A stretch of DNA of 5,839 bases from JBBDNV01 sp040877415 (GCA_040877415.1 JBBDNV010000062.1:1-5839), one strand, 5' to 3'; shown: positions 1 to 5,583, counted from the first letter of the stretch. Notes: generated by a model from the letters alone, not told the origin. Numbers and translations are program-made.

Positions 1-102
1 CCGCAAATGGTGCGGGTTGGGTTGTTGGTGAATTTGCTCTTTGTGGTGTTGGTGCCGGTGGTGGTCCTCAGCTTGGGGGCGTGGGTGTTTGGGGGGCGAT
101 GA
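1..102 (+). CDS. C-terminal end of a probable DASS/SLC13-type anion transporter (partial)
   Basis: An open frame enters from the left edge in frame 1 and ends at TGA 100-102, leaving 33 residues. They form one hydrophobic membrane helix, preceded by PQMVRVGLLVNLL and followed by a short GGR tail. A Met-Val-Arg-x-Gly-Leu-x-x-Asn-Leu start to the last helix, close to the C-terminus, is what I know from divalent anion:sodium symporters (DASS/SLC13, INDY-like), which import dicarboxylates, citrate or sulfate. That similarity is from memory and rests on one helix. Another polytopic permease could end like this. Third codon positions are nearly all G (GTG, TTG), unlike the GH13 gene further right. 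It runs convergently toward the SIMPL-domain gene. Confidence 0.5.
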   Translation, partial: PQMVRVGLLVNLLFVVLVPVVVLSLGAWVFGGR

Positions 103-155
103 GGGCGAAACTTGAAACCTGACGGCTTAGTGGGAGGGGTGTTACTCGGTTGGTG

Positions 156-186
156 AACAACCGGCGCCGGGGACGGCGCCGCTACA
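156..186 (-). repeat. REP-like hairpin repeat, copy 1
   Basis: A perfect 7-bp inverted repeat (CGGCGCC at 162-168, GGCGCCG at 175-181) encloses a 6-nt loop. Read on the minus strand, the 31 nt at 186-156 match 23 of 31 positions of the segment at 3968-3998, with the same stem length and loop length and similar flanks (TGTAG before, GTTGTT after). The element lies in the convergent gap between the transporter fragment and the SIMPL-domain gene, where it may also act as a bidirectional transcription stop. Only four T residues follow it, at 188-191 on the plus strand, so it is a poor intrinsic terminator. The repeat call rests on two copies in the window. Confidence 0.45.
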
Positions 187-195
187 GTTTTGGAG

Positions 196-212
196 CGCGC
201 CGGGGTGGCGCG
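196..212. other. GC-only inverted repeat in the convergent gap
   Basis: CGCGCC at 196-201 and GGCGCG at 207-212 form a perfect 6-bp stem around the loop GGGGT. It is the middle one of three inverted repeats between the two convergent genes. No T-run follows on either strand, so a role in ending transcription is only a guess. In GC-rich DNA a stem this short can also arise by chance. Confidence 0.25.
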
Positions 213-228
213 ATCGGGGGCGAAAGCG

Positions 229-250
229 GCCCGCTGATTTTATAGCGGGC
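229..250 (-). terminator. Hairpin spanning the stop codon of the SIMPL-domain gene
   Basis: GCCCGCT at 229-235 and AGCGGGC at 244-250 form a perfect 7-bp stem with an AT-rich 8-nt loop. The loop contains the TAA stop codon (240-242) of the minus-strand gene. It sits where a 3' end signal for the CNNM-SIMPL operon is expected and could protect the mRNA end or contribute to termination. There is no U-tract after the stem on the minus strand, so it is not a classical intrinsic terminator. Confidence 0.3.
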
Positions 251-977
251 GGAATTCGACTTGGAGGGTGACTTCGCGGGTCATGACGGTTTCGCCGCCT
301 TGGATGTCGAGTTCGGGGAGGGGGGCGGATTCGGCGGCCATCATCATGGCGGCGCGGGGCATGGGGCGGGGGTCGAAGTGGTCGCTGGTGGCGTCGATGG
401 AGCGGATGACGGTCCATTGAAGGTTGAGGGCGGCGAGGAGGGCGCGGGCTTGTGCTTCGCCGTCTTGGGCGGCGAGGGTGAGGGCTTCGTTTTCGGCGGT
501 GCGGCGGGCTTCCACGGTCGGACGGGTGAACATGTTGGAGACCGAGTTGGCGCCGTTTTCCATCATGGAGGAGATGAGGCGTCCGGCGTCTTCGACCGGA
601 GACTCGTAGCTGACGGCGACTTGGGCGATGTAGCCGGTGATTTTGGGCGGCTGCGGGCGTTTGCCGGCTTCGGGTTGGGAGTGGGTGAATTGCGGGCGGA
701 TGTTGACGGCGGTGGTCTCGAGTTTACCGACTTTTTCCTCAGCTTTGAGGGCGGTGATGACGGCTTGGGAGCGCTGAGTGACGTCTTGGCGGACGGGAGC
801 TTCGTCGGGCCCGGCTGCTTCGAAACCGAGTTGGACGACGGCGATGGTGTTGGGGATGCGGATTTCGCCGCGTCCTTGCACGGTGACGAGGGAGGGCTCA
901 GGCGTGGAGGGTCGGGGAAGCATCTGCGCGTGGAGGGGTGCGGCGGCGAGGAGGAGGGGGAGGAGGATGTTTTTCAT
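240..977 (-). CDS. Exported SIMPL-domain (DUF541) protein
   Basis: The protein has 245 residues. Residues 1-17 are a signal peptide: a Lys-containing start, a Leu/Ala-rich core and a PLHA cleavage site before Gln18. It should be periplasmic or outer-membrane facing. The mature part shows the SIMPL pattern. It has a first strand block VTVQGRGEIRIPNTIAVVQL (31-50), then a helical segment rich in Gln and Ala. Next comes a strand with NIRPQF (92-97), the block ITGYIAQVAVSYE (113-125), a second helical repeat with NGAN (141-144), and a closing strand VTLQVEF (236-242). Length is typical for the family, whose members (for example bacterial BP26 and E. coli YggE) have no established enzyme activity. 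A Met-rich spot lies at 206-213. The ATG overlaps the stop of the upstream CNNM gene (ATGA) and has no Shine-Dalgarno sequence, so translation is probably coupled. Coding-strand third positions are strongly C. Confidence 0.85.
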   Translation of the reverse strand: MKNILLPLLLAAAPLHAQMLPRPSTPEPSLVTVQGRGEIRIPNTIAVVQLGFEAAGPDEAPVRQDVTQRSQAVITALKAEEKVGKLETTAVNIRPQFTHSQPEAGKRPQPPKITGYIAQVAVSYESPVEDAGRLISSMMENGANSVSNMFTRPTVEARRTAENEALTLAAQDGEAQARALLAALNLQWTVIRSIDATSDHFDPRPMPRAAMMMAAESAPLPELDIQGGETVMTREVTLQVEFRPL

Positions 978-2026
978 GATTTGGTGACGGGGAGATCGGG
1001 TTGGCGATGGCGTTGACGTCCGCGCCGGCGGGCCAAGGCGCGCATGTCGACGGCAAGGTCGTCTTTCTCGTAAATTTCGCGTCCGATCAAGTGCTCGATG
1101 ATGTCCTCGATCGAGACGACGCCGACGAAGCCGCCGTATTCGTCGACGACGGCGGCGAGTTGTTGGTTGGCGGCGAGGAGGGTTTGCAGGGCGCTGGCGG
1201 CGGTGGCCATTTCGGGGACGAAGGCGACGGGTTGTTGGAGGTCTTTGATTGTCCGGTCGCCGTGGCCGGTGGCGATGCAGTGCAGAATATCGCGGCGACG
1301 GGCCAAGCCGGTGATTTCGTCGAGGGTGCCGGCGTGGACAGGCATACGACTGAAGCGGATCGAGGGGTGCGCGGCGAGGACGTCGGAGGCGGTCAGGTCT
1401 TCCTCGAGGGCAACAACGACGTTGCGAGGCGTAAGGATGTCAGCCACGCGGGTGGTGGAGAGGCTGAGGGCGTTCTGGATGAGGTCGCGCTCACTGCCGG
1501 TGAGGGTGCCTTCGCGGGCGCCTTTTTCGGCGAGCAGGACGATTTCGCGATCGGACGCTCCTTCGTCGGGTTTGCGGCGGATGATGGCGCGGACGACGAG
1601 GTTGCAGACGCGGGTGAGGGGACGGAGAAGGCGCCGCATCCAGTAGAGCGGGTAGGCGGCATGCTTTTGCAGGATAGTGCGGTAGACGACACCGAGGTTT
1701 TTCGGAATGACCTCCGAGATCACTAATATGCCGATAGTCATCAAGGCGGAGATAACGCCGAGTGAGGTGTCACCGAAGAGTTGGATGGCGATGCCTCCGA
1801 CAGTGACTGCGCCGAGGGTGTTGGCGATGGTGTTGAGGGTCAGGATGGAGGAGATGGTTTCCTCCATGTGGTCCCGCGAATCCTCGAAGAGCTTTCCTCG
1901 GCGCGGATTGCGTTCTTTGAGGGCCTCGACCTCGGCGGTGGTCGTGCTGAGGAACATGGCCTCAAGGAGGGAGCAAAAAAATGAAACGCCGAGCGTGAAA
2001 GCCACAGCGAGAGCAAAAGCGGTCAT
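974..2026 (-). CDS. CNNM (DUF21) membrane protein with CBS-domain pair, CorC/hemolysin-like family
   Basis: This 350-residue inner-membrane protein has an N-terminal CNNM domain (about 1-150). It includes a first helix (4-27) with SLLEAMFLS, a second (about 58-83) with NTIANTLG, a third (89-112) with the family Glu-x-x-Pro-Lys motif (SEVIPK, 104-109), and a re-entrant or fourth segment near 124-149. An acidic linker with EGTLTGSERDLIQNAL (172-187) leads into two CBS motifs (about 193-255 and 262-318). The second ends with the hallmark VVDEYGGFVGVVSIEDIIEHL. Relatives act in magnesium or cobalt transport or resistance, and CBS pairs often bind adenine nucleotides. The C-terminal CorC_HlyC domain of longer relatives is absent; the tail is short and basic (RRRGRQRHR). 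The start at 2026 is chosen because the next upstream ATG (2043) hits a stop two codons later. It is the first gene of a two-gene operon. Substrate is not deducible. Confidence 0.92.
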   Translation of the reverse strand: MTAFALAVAFTLGVSFFCSLLEAMFLSTTTAEVEALKERNPRRGKLFEDSRDHMEETISSILTLNTIANTLGAVTVGGIAIQLFGDTSLGVISALMTIGILVISEVIPKNLGVVYRTILQKHAAYPLYWMRRLLRPLTRVCNLVVRAIIRRKPDEGASDREIVLLAEKGAREGTLTGSERDLIQNALSLSTTRVADILTPRNVVVALEEDLTASDVLAAHPSIRFSRMPVHAGTLDEITGLARRRDILHCIATGHGDRTIKDLQQPVAFVPEMATAASALQTLLAANQQLAAVVDEYGGFVGVVSIEDIIEHLIGREIYEKDDLAVDMRALARRRGRQRHRQPDLPVTKS

Positions 2027-2038
2027 CGAATCCGCTAT

Positions 2039-2067
2039 AACATAGGTTAGTGCGGACGGGCCCGCAA
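2039..2067 (-). promoter_or_regulatory. Candidate sigma-70-type promoter for the CNNM-SIMPL operon
   Basis: On the minus strand, TTGCGG (2067-2062) and TATGTT (2044-2039) are separated by 17 nt. This matches the consensus -35 at three positions and the -10 at four. The -10 ends only 12 nt before the ATG at 2026, so transcription would begin about 5-6 nt before the start codon and leave almost no leader. No strong ribosome binding site is present there. Confidence 0.35.
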
Positions 2068-2121
2068 TGGTTTGTGCCTTGACTCGGACGATTGGGTGGG
2101 GAGGGTGTATTGTTTAACTCT

Positions 2122-3963
2122 ATGAAGCGCTGTCTTTTACTCTTGGCCATTTTTGTTTCGGCGGCCCACGCCGAGGAGGCACAACCCCTGCTGAACAACG
2201 TTCCCGAATGGGGTAAGTCGGCTGTCTGGTACCAAATTTTCCCGGAGCGGTTCCGCAACGGCGATCCGTCGAATGACCCGACGCGGGAGACGCTGGAGAT
2301 GCATTTCCCTAATGTGGGCGGCTGGCGGGTGACGCCCTGGGCCGCGGACTATTTCGTTCGTGATGAGTGGGAGCAGGCCATCGGCGACAGCTTTTACGAA
2401 AACGGCATTTTCCACCGGCGCTATGGTGGGGATTTGCAGGGGGTGATCGACAAACTCGACTATCTGCAGGAGTTGGGGGTCACGGCGCTCAAGTTCAATC
2501 CGGTTTTCTACGGTCGCTCGCAGCACAAATACGACGGCAATTCTTTCCATCACATCGATCCGAACTTCGGTCCGGATCCCGAGGGCGATTTCGAGATCAT
2601 CCGCAATGGCGGTGAAACGGCCGATCCAGCGACGTGGCAATGGACGGCGGCGGACAAGCTGTTCCTCGAGCTGATCAAGCAAGCGCACGAGCGCGGGATC
2701 AAAGTGGTCATCGATGGCGTCTTCAACCACACCGGGCGTGATTTCTTCGCCTACCGCGACCTCCGCATGAACGGCGAGAAGTCGCCCTACGCCGAATGGT
2801 TCACCGTCCAGTCGTTCGACAATCCTGACACGCGGCGCAACGAACTGCGCGTCACGGGCTGGGCCGGGTTTTTCACCTTGCCCGAATTTCGCAACACCGA
2901 GGATGGCGGCGACCTTCATCCGGGGCCGAAGCAATATATTTTCGACGCGACCAAGCGTTGGATGGATCCGGACGGCGACGGTGATCCGAGCGACGGCATC
3001 GACGGATGGCGGCTCGACGTATCCGAGGAAGTGCCCGACAAATTCTGGCGCGACTGGAATGCGATGGTCTTCGGGCTAAACCCGCAAGCCATCACCATCC
3101 CCGAGGTCTGGACCAACGCGGCCGACTACCTCAAGCGGACGGGTTTTTCCGCGGCGATGAACTATTACGCCTTCGCCATGCCGGTCAAAGCCTACCTCAT
3201 CGATAACAGCATCAAGCCGTCCGCTTTCGGCGACCTGCTCAACCAGCGTCGCGGGCAATTTCCGGCCGACACACAGTTGGCGCTATGGAACCTGACCGAC
3301 TCGCACGACACGGACCGGTTGGCGCAGATGATCGTCAACCGCAATACGACCGGCCAATACAAGAACCAAGAAAAGTTCGACTATGACGAACCGGGCAATT
3401 CGGCGCGCAGCAACGACCAATACGAAGTCCGCAAACCCAATGACGAGGAGCGTGCGATCCAGCGGCTGGTCACGCTCTTCCAGCTGACTTACGTCGGGGC
3501 GCCGATGTTTTACTACGGCGTGGAGGCCGGAATCTGGGGCGGAGACGACCCGGATTGCCGCAAACCGATGCCGTGGCCCGACCTGCAGATGGAGATTGAA
3601 AAGACCGATCCGACCGGCCGCGAGCGCGCGGAGGACAATCCGAATTTCGACGATGCTCTCCATGCGTTTTATCGCGAGGCCATCGGCCTGCACGCCGCGA
3701 GTGCTGCGTTCAAGGCGGCCGACTTTGCCGTGTTGGTGGCCGACGACGACAAGAATGTCTTCGCCTACAGTCGCGGCACAGGTGATGACTTGCGCGTGGT
3801 GGCGCTGAACCGGTCGACCGAGGAACAAGCCGTTTCGTTCGAGGGGCCAACGCGGGAAGTGGTCTTCATGACACAGGGCGAACCATCGGCGGTTCAAGTC
3901 GCGGGCGGGGGCGATGCGGTGCTGTTGACTTTGCCGCCGCTGACCGGGGTGGTGCTCAAGTAG
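2122..3963 (+). CDS. Exported GH13 alpha-amylase-family glycoside hydrolase (neopullulanase/cyclomaltodextrinase-like)
   Basis: The protein has 613 residues. Residues 1-17 (MKRCLLLLAIFVSAAHA) are a signal peptide, so it should act outside the inner membrane. The catalytic (beta/alpha)8 domain begins almost at once with SAVWYQIFPERFRNGD. The GH13 motifs are all present: region I VVIDGVFNH (195-203), region II GWRLDVSEEV with nucleophile Asp299, region III TIPEVW with acid/base Glu328, and region IV DSHDTDR with Asp396. An Asp-rich loop DPDGDGDPSDGIDG (282-295) may bind calcium. GGDDPDCRKPMPW (473-485) is typical of neopullulanase/cyclomaltodextrinase-like enzymes. A beta-sandwich C domain follows from about 530. 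There is no N-terminal CBM34-like domain. Expected action is cleavage of alpha-1,4 (perhaps also alpha-1,6) bonds of starch-like glucans or cyclodextrins; exact specificity is not readable. An in-frame TTG at 2110, four bases after a GGAGGG, is an alternative start adding four residues. Confidence 0.93.
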   Translation: MKRCLLLLAIFVSAAHAEEAQPLLNNVPEWGKSAVWYQIFPERFRNGDPSNDPTRETLEMHFPNVGGWRVTPWAADYFVRDEWEQAIGDSFYENGIFHRRYGGDLQGVIDKLDYLQELGVTALKFNPVFYGRSQHKYDGNSFHHIDPNFGPDPEGDFEIIRNGGETADPATWQWTAADKLFLELIKQAHERGIKVVIDGVFNHTGRDFFAYRDLRMNGEKSPYAEWFTVQSFDNPDTRRNELRVTGWAGFFTLPEFRNTEDGGDLHPGPKQYIFDATKRWMDPDGDGDPSDGIDGWRLDVSEEVPDKFWRDWNAMVFGLNPQAITIPEVWTNAADYLKRTGFSAAMNYYAFAMPVKAYLIDNSIKPSAFGDLLNQRRGQFPADTQLALWNLTDSHDTDRLAQMIVNRNTTGQYKNQEKFDYDEPGNSARSNDQYEVRKPNDEERAIQRLVTLFQLTYVGAPMFYYGVEAGIWGGDDPDCRKPMPWPDLQMEIEKTDPTGRERAEDNPNFDDALHAFYREAIGLHAASAAFKAADFAVLVADDDKNVFAYSRGTGDDLRVVALNRSTEEQAVSFEGPTREVVFMTQGEPSAVQVAGGGDAVLLTLPPLTGVVLK

Positions 3964-3967
3964 TTGT

Positions 3968-3998
3968 TGCAGTGGCGGCGTGCTTGCCGCCGGTTGGT
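3968..3998 (+). repeat. REP-like hairpin repeat, copy 2
   Basis: GGCGGC (3974-3979) and GCCGCC (3986-3991) form a perfect 6-bp stem, extended by a T-G wobble (3973/3992), around the 6-nt loop GTGCTT. Flanks are TGCAG before and GTTGGT after. It matches copy 1 (186-156, minus strand) at 23 of 31 positions, and one stem base pair has changed on both sides together (C-G to G-C). It begins four bases after the GH13 stop codon, a usual position for intergenic palindromic elements. Confidence 0.45.
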
Positions 3999-4012
3999 GG
4001 TCGATGAAGGGC

Positions 4013-4032
4013 CGTCGCTGGGAACGGCGACG
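4013..4032. other. Eight-bp hairpin with GGAA tetraloop
   Basis: CGTCGCTG (4013-4020) and CGGCGACG (4025-4032) pair over eight positions, one of them a T-G wobble when read as plus-strand RNA, around the loop GGAA, which fits the stable GNRA class. It is the second of three stem-loops in the gap between the GH13 gene and the carboxyltransferase gene. It may be part of a longer composite repeat with the hairpin at 3968-3998, or part of the 3' end structure of the GH13 transcript. Confidence 0.35.
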
Positions 4033-4062
4033 CGCCACGCCGGTAACGGTGCGCTTTTGATT
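4032..4062 (+). terminator. Weak candidate intrinsic terminator after the GH13 gene
   Basis: GCGC at 4032-4035 pairs with GCGC at 4051-4054. Inside, CGCCG (4038-4042) and CGGTG (4047-4051) offer a competing inner stem with a GTAA loop. The T-rich stretch TTTTGATT (4055-4062) follows directly. The stem is imperfect and the T-run short, so termination would be partial at best. Its place, between the GH13 stop and the next candidate promoter, fits the role. Confidence 0.3.
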
Positions 4063-4090
4063 GCTGTCGGCCCGTCGGCGCGGCTAATAT
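4061..4090 (+). promoter_or_regulatory. Candidate promoter of the carboxyltransferase-mutA operon
   Basis: TTGCTG (4061-4066) and TAATAT (4085-4090) are spaced by 18 nt, matching the consensus at three and four positions. The local shift to AT-rich sequence (4084-4102) in a GC-rich gap supports a melting site. The predicted start of transcription is about 4097, so the mRNA would have a leader of only about 5 nt before the ATG at 4102, where no Shine-Dalgarno sequence is seen. Confidence 0.35.
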
Positions 4091-4101
4091 CATTACAGTT
4101 A

Positions 4102-5583
4102 ATGAAGCGCGTTGAGTTCACCAACACGGTGCTGCGGGATGGGCACCAGTCTTTGGCGGCGACGCGCATGAAGACGGAGCAAATGCTCCCGGCACTGGCC
4201 GACCTTGACGCGCTCGGTTTTTACCAACTCGAGACGTGGGGCGGGGCGACCATCGATTCCTGCCTGCGCTACCTCGGCGAAAATCCTTTCGAGCGCATCA
4301 GCGCCTTGAAGAAGGGTGCGCCCAAGACACCGCACGGGATGCTGTTGCGGGGGCAGAACATCGTGCAATACACGAGTTTTCCGGACGACGTGGTCGCGGC
4401 TTTTGTGCAGTGCACGGCGGACCGCGGGATGGATGTGCTGCGTATTTTCGACGCGCTCAACGATGTGCGCAACCTGCACACGGCGATCGACGCGACGTTG
4501 GCGGCCGGCAAGCAGGCGCGCGGCGAGATCTGTTACACGATCAGTCCGGTTCATACGATCGAGGCCTTCGTGGAGCTGGGTCAGGCGCTGGTCGACCGCG
4601 GGTGCCAATCGATCAGCATCAAAGACATGGCCGGGCTTATTACGCCGAAAGTGGCTTACGACCTGGTCTCCCAGCTGAAAGAGCGCGTCAGCGTGCCGAT
4701 CATTCTGCACAGCCACGACACGGCGGGGCTGGCGGCGTGCGCTTATCTCGCGGCCATCGAGGCCGGGGTCGACGTGGTCGAGACTTCGATTGTCCCCTTC
4801 GCCAATGGCACCTCGCAGCCCGACACGCTGCGCATGATGGCTCTGCTCGAGGGGAATCCCCGGTGCCCGGACTACGACCGTGAGCGACTCGGCCGGCTGC
4901 GGGCGCATTTCGAGAAGGTCTACGAGGAATTGAAAGCCTTCACCAGTCCGGCCAACGAGCGGGTCGATGTGGACATTCTCACTTACCAAGTGCCCGGCGG
5001 CATGCTGAGCAACTTCCGCAACCAGCTCAAGGAGCAGGGAATGGCGGAGCGCTATGACGAAGTGCTCAAGGAAATGCCGGTGGTGCGCGCTGCTCTCGGG
5101 TACATTCCACTGGTCACTCCGACCTCCCAGATTGTCGGCACGCAAGCCATGCTCAATGTGAAGTTCGGCCGTTGGAAAATGATTTCCCAGCCCGCGCAGG
5201 ACGTGGTGCTCGGAAAATACGGCAAGACGCCCGGCCCGGTGGACGAGGAACTTCTCGCCCTGGTCGAGAAGCAGAGCGGCAAGAAGGCGGTGACGATCCG
5301 CCCGGCTGACCTGCTTGAGCCGGGCATGCCGGCCCTACGCGACAAGCTCAAGGAGAAGGACCTGCCCGATGACAACGAGACAGCGGTGCTCTTTGCCATG
5401 TTTCCGGTCGAGACCGAGCGCTTGCTGCGCGGTGAGAAACCGGTGGCGCCGCCGGCGGGAGCACCGAACAACGCGCCGGCGACCGCGGCCCAGGCAACTT
5501 CACCCGGCACGCGCCCCAAGCGCTACGTCATGCATGTGGGAGGCCAGAAACACATGGTCCAAGTTGAGGAGGTGGCAGGATGA
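4102..5583 (+). CDS. Biotin-dependent carboxyltransferase subunit, methylmalonyl-CoA carboxyltransferase 5S / PycB type
   Basis: The 493-residue cytoplasmic protein moves a carboxyl group between biotin on a carrier protein and pyruvate/oxaloacetate. The TIM-barrel domain shows LRDGHQS (11-17, metal ligand Asp13), ETWGGAT (44-50), MLLRGQN (80-86), FDALND (116-121), SIKDMAGL with the carboxylated lysine Lys174, and LHSHDTAG with metal ligands His203 and His205. The conserved carboxylase domain follows with PGGMLSN (298-304) and VTPTSQIVGTQA (338-349). A Pro/Ala linker (446-470) leads to RYVMHVGGQKHMVQVEE, resembling the first strands of a biotinyl domain. No biotin attachment motif (MKM) follows. 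As I recall, Propionibacterium 5S (about 505 residues) ends the same way, whereas full OadA is near 590 with the biotinyl domain. PycB and OadA-type identities remain possible. The true start is the ATG at 4102; a longer in-frame opening back to 3964 covers only the hairpin region. Its stop overlaps the mutA start, so both are one operon. Confidence 0.9.
   Translation: MKRVEFTNTVLRDGHQSLAATRMKTEQMLPALADLDALGFYQLETWGGATIDSCLRYLGENPFERISALKKGAPKTPHGMLLRGQNIVQYTSFPDDVVAAFVQCTADRGMDVLRIFDALNDVRNLHTAIDATLAAGKQARGEICYTISPVHTIEAFVELGQALVDRGCQSISIKDMAGLITPKVAYDLVSQLKERVSVPIILHSHDTAGLAACAYLAAIEAGVDVVETSIVPFANGTSQPDTLRMMALLEGNPRCPDYDRERLGRLRAHFEKVYEELKAFTSPANERVDVDILTYQVPGGMLSNFRNQLKEQGMAERYDEVLKEMPVVRAALGYIPLVTPTSQIVGTQAMLNVKFGRWKMISQPAQDVVLGKYGKTPGPVDEELLALVEKQSGKKAVTIRPADLLEPGMPALRDKLKEKDLPDDNETAVLFAMFPVETERLLRGEKPVAPPAGAPNNAPATAAQATSPGTRPKRYVMHVGGQKHMVQVEEVAG
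5567..5573 (+). promoter_or_regulatory. Strong Shine-Dalgarno sequence for mutA
   Basis: AGGAGGT lies six bases before the ATG at 5580, a full match to the usual anti-Shine-Dalgarno complement at ideal spacing. It is inside the last codons (Val-Glu-Glu-Val) of the upstream carboxyltransferase gene. It fixes the mutA start. It also contrasts with the first genes of the transcripts here, which show no well-placed ribosome binding site. Confidence 0.65.

Noticed and set aside
261..1016. Long Gly-rich plus-strand open frame opposite the SIMPL-domain gene (251 codons)
   Set aside because: It is antisense to a recognisable gene, has a low-complexity Gly/Val/Asp composition caused by the G-rich strand, and shows no domain.
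428..1182. Recurring GGCGGCGAGGAGGG at about 428-441 and 1169-1182
   Set aside because: Both copies encode Leu-Leu-Ala-Ala stretches of unrelated helices in a C-ending codon context, so chance and codon bias explain them.
1001..1726. Plus-strand open frame of 241 codons opposite the CNNM gene
   Set aside because: Its composition mirrors the codons of the CNNM gene, whose motifs and CBS domains are clear; no domain or start signal supports the antisense frame.
1975..1981. Run of seven A (T on the coding strand) near the start of the CNNM gene as a phase-variation site
   Set aside because: It encodes ordinary Ser-Phe-Phe in the first membrane helix, the frame is intact, and seven bases is short for slippage control.
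2079..2113. TTGACT (2079-2084) with TATTGT (2108-2113) as a GH13 promoter
   Set aside because: The spacer is 23 nt, too long for a sigma-70 promoter. The TATTGT is kept only as a possible -10 in the leaderless-start observation.
2137..4038. Two minus-strand open frames (265 and 251 codons) opposite the GH13 gene
   Set aside because: Both are shadows of a gene with all GH13 motifs; neither has a recognisable domain.
3964..4101. In-frame 46-codon extension of the carboxyltransferase to a TTG at 3964
   Set aside because: The extension covers three hairpins and a likely promoter, starts directly after the GH13 stop, and its sequence is unlike the family N-terminus. The ATG at 4102 gives the usual start a few residues before LRDGHQS.
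4099..5145. Minus-strand open frame of 348 codons opposite the carboxyltransferase gene
   Set aside because: It is Arg/His-rich as expected for an antisense shadow of GC-rich coding sequence, and the plus strand carries an intact, fully conserved enzyme.
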